DNA of 64,000 bases. Origin: JAQIBY01 sp963676165. Lineage in GTDB: Bacteria; Bacteroidota; Bacteroidia; Bacteroidales; ML635J-15. The stretch's first letter is position 1. Each line of letters opens with the position of its first letter. This document shows, in pieces, positions 54,401 to 62,312 of the stretch. The position numbers and the translations under genes are program-made. The notes below the pieces were generated by a model that ran no database searches, was not told the origin of the DNA, and worked only from the letters and a program-made list of their open reading frames with translations. The stretch lies in the NCBI GenBank assembly GCA_963676165.1, contig OY781043.1, positions 2,852,001 to 2,916,000 on the forward strand, in the 5' to 3' direction.

Positions 54401-57400
54401 GCAACATCCGGAAATTATTCTGTGGTCATTACAGATTTGAACGGATGTACCGCAACGGACGACATGAATCTTACCGTGAACGTAGCACCGAATGTGGATT
54501 TGGGTGCTGATCAAACGCATTGTGATTACGATGTGCCTGTTACGCTTGACGCGGGAGCCGGACTTTCTTATGCCTGGAGCAATGGAGAAACAACTCAAAC
54601 TATCTCTCCTGCTTCAACTGGAAATTACTCAGTGATAATCACAGATGCAAACGGATGTACCGCTACTGATGACATGAATCTCACTGTCAATGTTGCACCG
54701 ACTGTTGATTTAGGTACAGATCAAACACATTGTGATTACGATGTGCCGGTTACGCTTGACGCAGGTGCTGGGTTCTCTTACGCGTGGAGCACTGGAACTT
54801 CAACACAAACTATTTCACCTGCAACATCCGGAAATTATTCTGTGGTCATTACAGATTTGAACGGATGTACCGCAACTGATGACATGAATCTTACCGTGAA
54901 CGTAGCACCGAATGTGGATTTGGGTACTGATCAAACACATTGTGATTACGATGTGCCTGTTACGCTTGACGCTGGGGCTGGGTTCTCTTACGCGTGGAAC
55001 ACTGGAGCAACTACGCAAACAATCTCGCCTGCAACCACTGGTAATTATTCCGTTATAATTACAGATGCAAACGGTTGTACTGCAACGGACGACATGAATC
55101 TTACCGTGAACGTAGCACCGAATGTGGATTTGGGTGCTGATCAAACGCATTGTGATTACGATGTGCCTGTTACGCTTGACGCGGGAGCCGGACTTTCTTA
55201 TGCCTGGAGCAATGGAGAAACAACTCAAACTATCTCTCCTGCTTCAACTGGAAATTACTCAGTGATAATCACAGATGCAAACGGATGTACCGCTACTGAT
55301 GACATGAATCTCACTGTCAATGTTGCACCGACTGTTGATTTAGGTACAGATCAAACACATTGTGATTACGATGTGCCGGTTACGCTTGACGCAGGTGCTG
55401 GGTTCTCTTACGCGTGGAGCACTGGAACTTCAACACAAACTATTTCACCTGCAACATCCGGAAATTATTCTGTGGTCATTACAGATTTGAACGGATGTAC
55501 CGCAACGGACGACATGAATCTTACCGTGAACGTAGCACCGAATGTGGATTTGGGTGCTGATCAAACGCATTGTGATTACGATGTGCCGGTTACGCTTGAC
55601 GCGGGAGCCGGACTTTCTTATGCCTGGAGCAATGGAGAAACAACTCAAACTATCTCTCCTGCTTCAACTGGAAATTACTCAGTGATAATCACAGATGCAA
55701 ACGGATGTACCGCTACTGATGACATGAATCTCACTGTCAATGTTGCACCGACTGTTGATTTAGGTACAGATCAAACACATTGTGATTACGATGTGCCGGT
55801 TACGCTTGACGCAGGTGCTGGGTTCTCTTACGCGTGGAGCACTGGAACTTCAACACAAACTATTTCACCTGCAACATCCGGAAATTATTCTGTGGTCATT
55901 ACAGATTTGAACGGATGTACCGCAACTGATGACATGAATCTTACCGTAAACATAGCTCCTACCGTTGATTTAGGCGCTGACCAAACACATTGTGATTACG
56001 ATGTGCCTGTTACTCTTAACGCTGGAGCCGGATTTTCTTATGCATGGAGCAATGGAGCGACAACTCAAACTATCTCACCTGCTTCAACTGGAAATTACTC
56101 AGTGATAATCACTGACGCAAACGGATGTACTGCAACTGACGACATGAATCTTACCGTAAACATAGCCCCTACCGTTGATTTAGGCGCGGACCAAACACAT
56201 TGTGATTACGATGTGCCTATAACTCTTGATGCGGGGGCGGGATTCTCTTACAATTGGAACACTGGAGCTGCAACTCAAACTATCTCACCTGCTTCAACTG
56301 GAAATTACTCAGTGATAATCACAGATGCAAACGGATGTACCGCTACTGATGACATGAATCTGATCGTAAACGTAGCACCGAATGTGGATTTAGGCGCTGA
56401 CCAAACACATTGCGATTACGACATACCAATCACATTAGATGCTGGAGCTGGATTCTCTTATGCCTGGAGCACTGGAGAAACTACGCAAATTATCGCACCT
56501 GCGACATCCGGAAACTATTCTGTGGTCATTACAGATCTGAACGGATGTACCGCGACTGACGACATGAATCTTATCGTGAACATAGCACCGAATGTGGATT
56601 TGGGTACTGATCAAACGCATTGTGATTACGATGTACCTATAACTCTTGACGCGGGGGCGGGGTTCTCTTACGATTGGAACACCGGAGCTGCAACTCAAAC
56701 TATCACACCTGCTTCAACTGGAAATTACTCAGTGATAATCACAGATGCAAACGGATGTACCGCTACTGATGACATGAATCTGATCGTAAACGTAGCACCG
56801 AATGTGGATTTAGGCGCTGACCAAACACATTGCGATTACGACATACCAATCACATTAGATGCTGGAGCTGGATTCTCTTATGCCTGGAGCACTGGAGAAA
56901 CTACGCAAATTATCGCACCTGCGACATCCGGAAACTATTCTGTGGTCATTACAGATCTGAACGGATGTACCGCGACTGACGACATGAATCTGACCGTGAA
57001 CGTAGCACCAACTGTTGATTTAGGCGCTGACCAAACACATTGTGATTACGATGTGCCTGTTACTCTTGACGCAGGTGCTGGATTCTCTTACGCGTGGAAC
57101 ACTGGAGCAACTACGCAAACAATCTCGCCTGCAACCACTGGAAATTATTCCGTTATAATTACAGATGCAAACGGTTGTACTGCGACTGACGACATGAATC
57201 TCACTGTCAATGTTGCACCGACTGTGGATTTAGGTACAGATCAAACACATTGTGATTATGATGTGCCTGTTACACTTGACGCGGGGGCTGGATTCACTTA
57301 CGCTTGGAACACTGGTGATGCAAGTCAAACAATCGCACCTTCAACTACTGGTAATTATTCAGTAATTATCACAGACACTAACGGTTGTACTGCAACGGAC

Positions 57401-60148
57401 GATATGAATCTTACTGTCAATGTTGCTCCAACTGTAAATCTTGGTGCTGATCAAACGCATTGCGATTACGATGTACCGGTTACGCTTGACGCTGGGAGTG
57501 GATTCTCTTATGCGTGGAACACTGGTGATGCAAGTCAAACAATCGCACCTTCAACTACTGGTAATTATTCAGTAATTATCACAGACGCTAACGGTTGTAC
57601 TGCGACTGACGACATGAATCTTACCGTGAACGTAGCACCGACTGTGGATTTAGGCACTGATCAAACGCATTGTGATTACGATGTGCCTGTTACACTTGAT
57701 GCGGGGGCGGGATTCTCTTACAATTGGAACACTGGAGCGACAACTCAAACTATCTCACCTGCTTCAACTGGAAATTACTCAGTGATAATCACTGACGCAA
57801 ACGGATGTACTGCAACTGACGACATGAATCTGATCGTACACACTCCATCTACCATTGATTTAGGAAGCGACATTCATCTTTGCGAATCTGACGCCCCAAT
57901 AACACTTACAGCAAACCCCGCTTCACTTTACGAATGGAATACTGGAAGCTCAACACAATCAATTGACGTAAATACAACTGGGGTTTACAGTGTAACTATT
58001 ACGAATTTTTACGGATGTTCATCAAGCGACGAAATATCCGTAGAACTTGATCCATTGCCTAATCCAGGAATTATGCCAACAGCAATTCAATGTATTGATG
58101 GTGAACCTATCACATTAAGTTCAACCCATTCCGGGGGCACTTGGCACGGAAATGGAATTATTAATGAAGCAATTGGAGTCTTTGATCCAGAAGTTGCAGG
58201 AATTGGCACAAGTCTTATCATCTACAACTTTACAGTTGGCATGTGTTCAACTTCAGAACAAACCAATATAGAAGTAGTTAGTCTTCCAGGCATTATTATC
58301 AGCGAAGTTAATCAACCAAAGTGTCACGGAGGCTCTGACGGAAGTATCACTGCACTAAGTCCAAGTTCAGACAGTCCTCAATTCTATTGGACAGGCTATG
58401 GTGCAGGCAACACTCTAGCAAACATCCCATCAGATGATTACGAACTAATTGTAGAAGACATTAATGGGTGTACAAATTCGACAATTGTCCACCTTGGAGA
58501 ACCTGATTTACTTGAAGGAGTAATCACCAAATCCGATGTAACATGCCCAGGTCTATCTAACGGTAGTGCAACAGCTATAGCAAGCGGAGGAACACCTCCA
58601 TACAAATACTATTGGAGTACTGGTAGCATGAATCCTTCCATTTACAATTTAGAAGCAGGTAATTATGAAGTTACTATTGAAGATTTTAATTTGTGTTCAA
58701 CAATTAAAACAACAGCAATAAATACACCTCCACCAATCGTATTTAATACAGACATAGATCCTGTTGAATGTGGCACATCCTACGGATCAATAGACGTTTA
58801 TGTCAGTGGTGGACACGAAGATTTCACGTACACATGGGATGTTCCTGAGTGGTATGGGACTCATTACACCGACTTACCTTCTGGCTCATATCAAATGACA
58901 GCTACAGACGCAAACGGATGTACTGCCACAACAAACATAGTAGTTCCAAGCATTGGAAATATCAATGTTGAGATAACGGAAGAAAATTCAATTCAATGTT
59001 TTGGATACAACACTGGAGCACTTTCCGCCTCAGTAGTTGACGGAAGTGGAGTATATGATTATCAATGGAATACTGGTTCCGAACTTCAACACATTTCCGG
59101 GCTTTTCGCTGGCAATTATGTTGTTTCTGTAAATGACAACTATGGCTGCTCAGGAACTGATTCTCATTACCTAAACAACCCTGATGAGGTTAAAGTCGCA
59201 TTTAGCACAAAGCCTGTTCGTTGTCATGGCGAACATAATGGTAACGCTGTTGCCATTGCAAGCGGGGGATTTTCTCCTTACAACTATTTATGGGAAACTA
59301 CTTGCACAAACGATTCATTGGTGAATGTCTGCGGAGGAATTTACAACATAACAGTAACGGACAATCACAACTGTACAGTTTCATCACATGCATACATTCA
59401 TGAACCATCATCCCCAGTCAGTGCAAACTTATTGTCACGGGACATCACATGCTATGGATTCAATGATGGACGAACTATTGTTGAAGGTTATGGTGGCACT
59501 GCTCCTTACACCTATAATTGGTCGATTGATGGAATGTCTTCAAGTAGTCAAGAAATATCTAATTTAAGAGAAGGCTTTTATGGATTAAACATAACAGACG
59601 ACCACGGATGTAGTTTTGACACAATCATTAGCATTACCGAACCGTCCCCAATTATCATTGACTTCATTTCTGAATCACCTAGCTGCATTGGAAATGATGA
59701 TGGATACATTGAATTTGAAGTTGTGGGAGGCAATGAGCCTTACACATATTATGGAGATATTGCAACACAAAATTTACCAAACTTCCATGGACTGTATGAA
59801 GGCTCTTACAACTTCACAATTACGGACGGAAATGGCTGTAGTAAAAAACTAGAAGCCATCACATTATACGATAATCCAGAGGAGTGCATCAGAATACCAG
59901 ATGCATTTACTCCAAACGGTGATGGCACAAATGACACTTGGATTATTGAAAATCTTGAGATGTTCCCAAATGCAATCGTACAAGTATTTAACAGATGGGG
60001 TCAAGAAGTTTATTTCGGCTACCACAACAGCGATCCTTGGGACGGAACTTTTGAAGACAAACATTTACCAACAGGATCCTATGTGTATATTGTTGATTTG
60101 CACAATCAATCTAAGCCAAAATCTGGAACAATTACAATCGTGCATTAA
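48440..60148 (+). CDS. Giant repetitive T9SS-secreted surface protein with gliding-motility-type C-terminal domain
   Basis: About 3,902 residues from the ATG at 48440, which gives a good signal peptide (MKKITTLILCLLCVPVLVSA). Layout by residue: choice-of-anchor L domain about 187-405 (FIFGSDEYPEWVSSDYNDVFG); a Calx-beta-like segment about 413-520; four Ig-like domains of the GGTWSGxGV kind about 597-893; 32 repeats of exactly 70 residues 894-3133, each with two Cys (QTHCDYD and NGCTATDD); a diverged 33rd unit and a fifth GGTW domain to about 3280; seven SprB-type repeats about 3283-3810; and a CHU_C/T9SS type B domain at the end (FTPNGDGTNDTW, FNRWGQEVYF). It is probably a surface adhesin or matrix protein. 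No enzyme domain is visible. Confidence 0.9.
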   Translation: MKKITTLILCLLCVPVLVSAQQHSKTANNPNEAFFIEVDENTIFTSFILNQEENYELSNPIALRTYFNQNHYFKFNMPTNKDVDILFKTKINSRIGIAAYTGNQENEFQLIKTQSFSESTGLFKIQNDLVSNGEMITLRLWFAEEQTDLSKTFDIAIRERDPIILPKNINVNSSAYTPTQLVQDILVTGCLEAFNVTYNGDPVSIGYFSGSIGSTNFDEGIILTSGSASLSEGPNDAGNTGYNSSGGSDPDLQALIPGYSINDATILEFDFIPASDSLQFDFIFGSDEYPEWVSSDYNDVFGFFLSGPGITGPYSNNSINIALIPGTSLPVTIDNINATTNSAYYVSDSYGGDIEYDGATIPITAKATVQACETYHIKMAIGDAGDNNYDSGVFLNAKSFISGSDFIINMFNPWYQTDDVYEGCQTYAVFSRTDTTDLSNDIDIALTTSGTAIMNTDYSNIPDTVTIPADQISDTLIIDSYIDGTTEGPEYFIFTYTNGCPCTPVVNNDTIWIYDEIDHQILISNNGPICEGDTATLSISYNPTLDTSLIDWTWLSSGSHQQTIQVTPNTTTTYFIDVDFPCNTYNLNTTVTVYENVDASIDPISDLCEDDSPITLTAADSGGTWSGNGVSGNTFDPAAAGLGDHIITYNVSNTNCSDSDQITIHVYEYLDPTIDPIDVQCRTDDAFLLTAATPGGTWTGPGVVGGQNFNPTNAGVGFHWIYYTLTNGACTSIDSIEIEVVYDVDATIHSVGTLCEIDTPIDLEANWHTGVWTGPGITDAAEGIFDPSISGPGNHEIEFQVGTGGTCSDDDTIIIHVDAMPDATISPIGPFCYPGNTVNLSAATSGGTWSGLAISDPVNGTFNPSLVGTGSTQVIYSVGSGSCYDSDTVNIIVNAAPSVNIGTDQTHCDYDVPVTLDAGAGFSYAWSTGSSTQTISPASTGNYSVIITDANGCTATDDMNLIANVAPTVDLGADQTHCDYDVPITLDAGAGFSYAWSNGATTQTIAPATTGNYSVVITDANGCTATDDMNLIVNVAPNVDLGADQTHCDYDVPITLDAGAGFSYAWSNGATTQTIAPATTGNYSVVITDANGCTATDDMNLIVNVAPNVDLGADQTHCDYDMPITLDAGAGFSYAWSNGATTQIIAPATSGNYSVVITDLNGCTATDDMNLTVNVAPNVDLGTDQTHCDYDVPVTLDAGAGFSYAWSTGESTQTIAPATSGNYSVIITDANGCTATDDMNLTVNIAPTVDLGADQTHCNYDVPITLDAGAGFSYAWSNGATTQIIAPATSGNYSVVITDLNGCTATDDMNLTVNVAPTVDLGTDQTHCDYDVPVTLDAGAGFSYNWNTGDASQTIAPSTTGNYSVVITDANGCTATDDMNLTVNVAPTVDLGTDQTHCDYDVPVTLDAGAGFSYAWSTGSSTQTISPASTGNYSVIITDANGCTATDDMNLIANVAPTVDLGADQTHCDYDVPITLDAGAGFSYAWSNGATTQTIAPATTGNYSVVITDANGCTATDDMNLIVNVAPNVDLGADQTHCDYDVPITLDAGAGFSYAWSNGATTQTIAPATTGNYSVVITDANGCTATDDMNLIVNVAPTVNLGADQTHCDYDVPVTLDTGAGFSYAWSNGETTQTISPATTGNYSVVITDLNGCTATDDMNLTVNIAPTVDLGADQTHCDYDMPITLDAGAGFSYAWSNGAATQTIAPATSGNYSVVITDANGCTATDDMNLTVNVAPTVDLGTDQTHCDYDVPVTLDAGAGFSYAWNTGAATQTIAPATSGNYSVVITDLNGCTATDDMNLTVNVAPNVDLGTDQTHCDYDVPVTLDAGAGFSYAWNTGATTQTISPATTGNYSVIITDANGCTATDDMNLTVNVAPNVDLGADQTHCDYDVPVTLDAGAGLSYAWSNGETTQTISPASTGNYSVIITDANGCTATDDMNLTVNVAPTVDLGTDQTHCDYDVPVTLDAGAGFSYAWSTGTSTQTISPATSGNYSVVITDLNGCTATDDMNLTVNVAPNVDLGADQTHCDYDVPVTLDAGAGLSYAWSNGETTQTISPASTGNYSVIITDANGCTATDDMNLTVNVAPTVDLGTDQTHCDYDVPVTLDAGAGFSYAWSTGTSTQTISPATSGNYSVVITDLNGCTATDDMNLTVNVAPNVDLGTDQTHCDYDVPVTLDAGAGFSYAWNTGATTQTISPATTGNYSVIITDANGCTATDDMNLTVNVAPNVDLGADQTHCDYDVPVTLDAGAGLSYAWSNGETTQTISPASTGNYSVIITDANGCTATDDMNLTVNVAPTVDLGTDQTHCDYDVPVTLDAGAGFSYAWSTGTSTQTISPATSGNYSVVITDLNGCTATDDMNLTVNVAPNVDLGADQTHCDYDVPVTLDAGAGLSYAWSNGETTQTISPASTGNYSVIITDANGCTATDDMNLTVNVAPTVDLGTDQTHCDYDVPVTLDAGAGFSYAWSTGTSTQTISPATSGNYSVVITDLNGCTATDDMNLTVNIAPTVDLGADQTHCDYDVPVTLNAGAGFSYAWSNGATTQTISPASTGNYSVIITDANGCTATDDMNLTVNIAPTVDLGADQTHCDYDVPITLDAGAGFSYNWNTGAATQTISPASTGNYSVIITDANGCTATDDMNLIVNVAPNVDLGADQTHCDYDIPITLDAGAGFSYAWSTGETTQIIAPATSGNYSVVITDLNGCTATDDMNLIVNIAPNVDLGTDQTHCDYDVPITLDAGAGFSYDWNTGAATQTITPASTGNYSVIITDANGCTATDDMNLIVNVAPNVDLGADQTHCDYDIPITLDAGAGFSYAWSTGETTQIIAPATSGNYSVVITDLNGCTATDDMNLTVNVAPTVDLGADQTHCDYDVPVTLDAGAGFSYAWNTGATTQTISPATTGNYSVIITDANGCTATDDMNLTVNVAPTVDLGTDQTHCDYDVPVTLDAGAGFTYAWNTGDASQTIAPSTTGNYSVIITDTNGCTATDDMNLTVNVAPTVNLGADQTHCDYDVPVTLDAGSGFSYAWNTGDASQTIAPSTTGNYSVIITDANGCTATDDMNLTVNVAPTVDLGTDQTHCDYDVPVTLDAGAGFSYNWNTGATTQTISPASTGNYSVIITDANGCTATDDMNLIVHTPSTIDLGSDIHLCESDAPITLTANPASLYEWNTGSSTQSIDVNTTGVYSVTITNFYGCSSSDEISVELDPLPNPGIMPTAIQCIDGEPITLSSTHSGGTWHGNGIINEAIGVFDPEVAGIGTSLIIYNFTVGMCSTSEQTNIEVVSLPGIIISEVNQPKCHGGSDGSITALSPSSDSPQFYWTGYGAGNTLANIPSDDYELIVEDINGCTNSTIVHLGEPDLLEGVITKSDVTCPGLSNGSATAIASGGTPPYKYYWSTGSMNPSIYNLEAGNYEVTIEDFNLCSTIKTTAINTPPPIVFNTDIDPVECGTSYGSIDVYVSGGHEDFTYTWDVPEWYGTHYTDLPSGSYQMTATDANGCTATTNIVVPSIGNINVEITEENSIQCFGYNTGALSASVVDGSGVYDYQWNTGSELQHISGLFAGNYVVSVNDNYGCSGTDSHYLNNPDEVKVAFSTKPVRCHGEHNGNAVAIASGGFSPYNYLWETTCTNDSLVNVCGGIYNITVTDNHNCTVSSHAYIHEPSSPVSANLLSRDITCYGFNDGRTIVEGYGGTAPYTYNWSIDGMSSSSQEISNLREGFYGLNITDDHGCSFDTIISITEPSPIIIDFISESPSCIGNDDGYIEFEVVGGNEPYTYYGDIATQNLPNFHGLYEGSYNFTITDGNGCSKKLEAITLYDNPEECIRIPDAFTPNGDGTNDTWIIENLEMFPNAIVQVFNRWGQEVYFGYHNSDPWDGTFEDKHLPTGSYVYIVDLHNQSKPKSGTITIVH
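51121..57840 (+). repeat. Tandem array of 32 x 210 bp repeats inside the giant gene
   Basis: The phrase GATCAAAC(A/G)CATTG recurs every 210 bases from 51149 to 57659, 32 times, without a single insertion or deletion. Unit n starts at 51121 + 210(n-1). Each unit encodes one 70-residue Ig/PKD-like domain. Differences sit mainly in a few codons around W(S/N)(T/N)G and TD(A/L)NG and at synonymous sites. A diverged 33rd unit of the same length follows (57841-58050). Blocks of several units are duplicated nearly exactly within the array. Confidence 0.97.
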
Positions 60149-60183
60149 TAAAAGTCACAACCTTTTAAAGGATGCCACAAAAA

Positions 60184-60220
60184 TAAAAGCCCGAAAAACA
60201 ATTTTTATTTCGGGCTTTTA
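60184..60220. terminator. Bidirectional terminator between giant gene and nitroreductase gene
   Basis: A perfect 13-base-pair stem: TAAAAGCCCGAAA at 60184-60196 with TTTCGGGCTTTTA at 60208-60220, 11-base loop. A and T runs on both sides let it work for both convergent genes. Confidence 0.85.
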
Positions 60221-60240
60221 CTATCAACAATAATTATCGT

Positions 60241-60795
60241 TTAAAACGACTTATCAAAAACAATTTCATCCAATGATTTTCGTGTTCTCGGTTGATTTTC
60301 CATTCTTTGAAAATCGTCAGGAAGAACACTAATCTCACCTTTATAACCAATAGCAATCATACTAACAGGCTCAAGCTCATTAGGGAGATTGATATTTTCA
60401 GCAGCTTTTTGATAATCAAACCCTCCCATCTGGTGCATATACAGTCCCATTTCTGTGGCTTGATTTACCATATTTCCAACTGCTAACCCAACATCATGCC
60501 AATTGTGCTGATACTCCTGTTGGTTATGTTCATACGTCTTACGCGCTGCAACCAAGACCAGAACAGGTGCATTTTTCACCCAAATTTGATTAAACTCTCC
60601 CAACGCGTCAAACAATCTATCCCACAAGTCTTTATTGTCCTGAGTAGCATAAACAAAACGCCATGGTTGACCATTATATGAGGAAGGAGCCCACCTTGCC
60701 GCTTCAAATAATGCGATCATCTTATCATCCTCAACTTTTTGATTTGAAAATGCTCTTGGGCTAAACCGATTTTTTATTGAATTTAGTATTTCCAT
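60241..60795 (-). CDS. Nitroreductase family protein
   Basis: A 184-residue FMN-dependent nitroreductase-fold protein. The N-terminal NRFSPRAFSNQKVEDD block carries the FMN-phosphate-binding Arg residues. AARWAPSSYNGQPWRFV near residue 34 is the classic flavin-contact motif, and GYKGEISVLPDDFQ near the C-terminus is also typical. It reduces quinones, nitro compounds or similar with NAD(P)H. The natural substrate is not evident. A promoter-like TTG, 17 bases, then TAAACTTTG lies upstream (around 60850-60878). Confidence 0.88.
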   Translation of the reverse strand: MEILNSIKNRFSPRAFSNQKVEDDKMIALFEAARWAPSSYNGQPWRFVYATQDNKDLWDRLFDALGEFNQIWVKNAPVLVLVAARKTYEHNQQEYQHNWHDVGLAVGNMVNQATEMGLYMHQMGGFDYQKAAENINLPNELEPVSMIAIGYKGEISVLPDDFQRMENQPRTRKSLDEIVFDKSF

Positions 60796-60923
60796 AATTT
60801 AGATTTTCTATAAATAACAAAATTTAATTCAGTTTGTTTAAGCCTGCTACAAAGTTTAAGTCGGTGACAATTTGACAATTAGAACAAATGTCAAATAACA
60901 TAGTCTATTTCACCTAAAAATTT

Positions 60924-60931
60924 TATCTTTG
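60924..60931 (+). promoter_or_regulatory. -7 box (TATCTTTG) of the kor operon
   Basis: A perfect TAnnTTTG match 46 bases before the korD ATG at 60978. A TTG at the expected -33 position is not clear. Confidence 0.5.
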
Positions 60932-60977
60932 GGTACTTTTAAAAACGATTGTTAAATACATATAAATTAATTTTACT

Positions 60978-61205
60978 ATGGCTAAATTCAGAGGCGCAAT
61001 TGTTGTTGACACCGAAGGCTGCAAAGGTTGCGGCGTATGTGTTACAGCATGCCCAACAGAAGTTATTTCACTTGCAAATGCAGTGAATAAAAAAGGATAC
61101 AATTATGCTGAGATGGCCAATCCTGAAGCATGTATCGGATGCGCAAATTGCGCAGTAGTATGCCCAGATGGCGTAATATCAGTGTATAAAACAAAAGTTG
61201 CATAA
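60978..61205 (+). CDS. korD: 2-oxoacid:ferredoxin oxidoreductase, ferredoxin-like delta subunit
   Basis: A 75-residue protein with two 4Fe-4S motifs (CKGCGVCVTACP near residue 16 and CIGCANCAVVCP near 53). It passes electrons from the thiamine-diphosphate site to ferredoxin. It is the first gene of a four-gene operon (19, 2 and 12 bases between genes) in the order delta, alpha, beta, gamma. This order is typical of KorDABC/Vor complexes in anaerobic Bacteroidota. Confidence 0.9.
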   Translation: MAKFRGAIVVDTEGCKGCGVCVTACPTEVISLANAVNKKGYNYAEMANPEACIGCANCAVVCPDGVISVYKTKVA

Positions 61206-61224
61206 TTTAAAATCCTGATTTAAA

Positions 61225-62310
61225 ATGGATAAAGAACTCAGATTAATGAAAGGTAACGAAGCAATCGCAGAAGCTGCAATTCGTGTAGGAACTGACGCTT
61301 ACTTTGGTTACCCAATTACTCCCCAGTCTGAGGTTATCGAGTATTTAATGTCCGAGAAACCTCATGAACGCACAGGGATGGTTGTATTACAGGCCGAAAG
61401 TGAAGTGGCTGCTATCAACATGGTTTATGGAGCTGCGGGAGCAGGAAGAAAAGTAATGACTTCATCTTCTAGTCCTGGAATCAGCTTAAAACAAGAAGGA
61501 ATTTCTTACATTGCTGGATCAGAGCTTCCTGCATTAATTCTTAACGTTGTTAGAGGAGGACCAGGACTTGGGACTATCCAACCAGGACAAGGCGACTATT
61601 TTCAATCTGTTAAAGGTGGTGGTCATGGTGATTATAAACTCATTGTGCTTGCACCTGCTTCTGTTCAAGAAATGTATGACTTTGTTGAATTAGGTTTTGA
61701 TTTGGCATTTAAATACAGAAACCCTGTATTGGTTCAATCAGACGGCGTTATTGGTCAGATGATGGAAAAAGTTGAATTAGGTCCTCAACAAGTATTAAGA
61801 ACTCCAGAAGAAATTGAAGCACAATGTCCTTGGGCAACAACAGGTAAAAAAGAAAACAGAGAACGTAATATTATTACATCTCTTGACCTTGATGCTCATA
61901 AAATGGAAGAGTTCAACCTCAAACTCCAAGCAAAATACAAAACCATTCAGGAAAACGAAGTTCGCTACGAGAAAATTGAATGTGATGATGCAGAATACAT
62001 TTTTGTAGCTTATGGTTCATCCGCTCGTATTGCACAAAAAGCAATTAAAATGGCTCGTGCAAAAGGCATTAAAGTTGGACTATTTCGCCCAATCACATTG
62101 TTTCCATTCCCAGCGAAACAAATTCGTGAATTAATTCCTCAGACTAAAGGATTTTTATCTGTAGAAATGAGTGCCGGACAAATGGTTGAAGACATTAGGT
62201 TAACTGTAAACGGGGAACGCCCAGTTGAACACTTTGGTCGTTTAGGTGGAGTTATTCCAACCGCTGAAGAAATCGTTGCAGCCCTAGAACAAAAATTAAT
62301 AGGAGGTTAA
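61225..62310 (+). CDS. korA: 2-oxoacid:ferredoxin oxidoreductase, alpha subunit
   Basis: A 361-residue subunit with the substrate- and CoA-binding domains. YFGYPITPQSEVIEYL near residue 29 is the hallmark block, followed by GRKVMTSSSSPGISLKQEG near 73 and a C-terminal domain starting near 250 (YIFVAYGSSARIAQKAI). It is separate from the gamma subunit, as in KorABCD-type complexes. The substrate could be 2-oxoglutarate or a branched-chain 2-oxoacid (the VorB label is common for such proteins), and sequence alone does not decide. Confidence 0.9.
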   Translation: MDKELRLMKGNEAIAEAAIRVGTDAYFGYPITPQSEVIEYLMSEKPHERTGMVVLQAESEVAAINMVYGAAGAGRKVMTSSSSPGISLKQEGISYIAGSELPALILNVVRGGPGLGTIQPGQGDYFQSVKGGGHGDYKLIVLAPASVQEMYDFVELGFDLAFKYRNPVLVQSDGVIGQMMEKVELGPQQVLRTPEEIEAQCPWATTGKKENRERNIITSLDLDAHKMEEFNLKLQAKYKTIQENEVRYEKIECDDAEYIFVAYGSSARIAQKAIKMARAKGIKVGLFRPITLFPFPAKQIRELIPQTKGFLSVEMSAGQMVEDIRLTVNGERPVEHFGRLGGVIPTAEEIVAALEQKLIGG

Positions 62311-62312
62311 TC

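Noticed and set aside
51815..56698. Series of minus-strand open frames of up to 227 codons opposite the repeat array
   Set aside because: They repeat with the same 210-base period, are rich in Cys, Arg and His in a way typical of antisense shadows, and have no start or promoter of their own.
51121..57840. CRISPR-like or satellite array
   Set aside because: Units are 210 bases, contiguous and fully coding in one frame, with no unique spacers.
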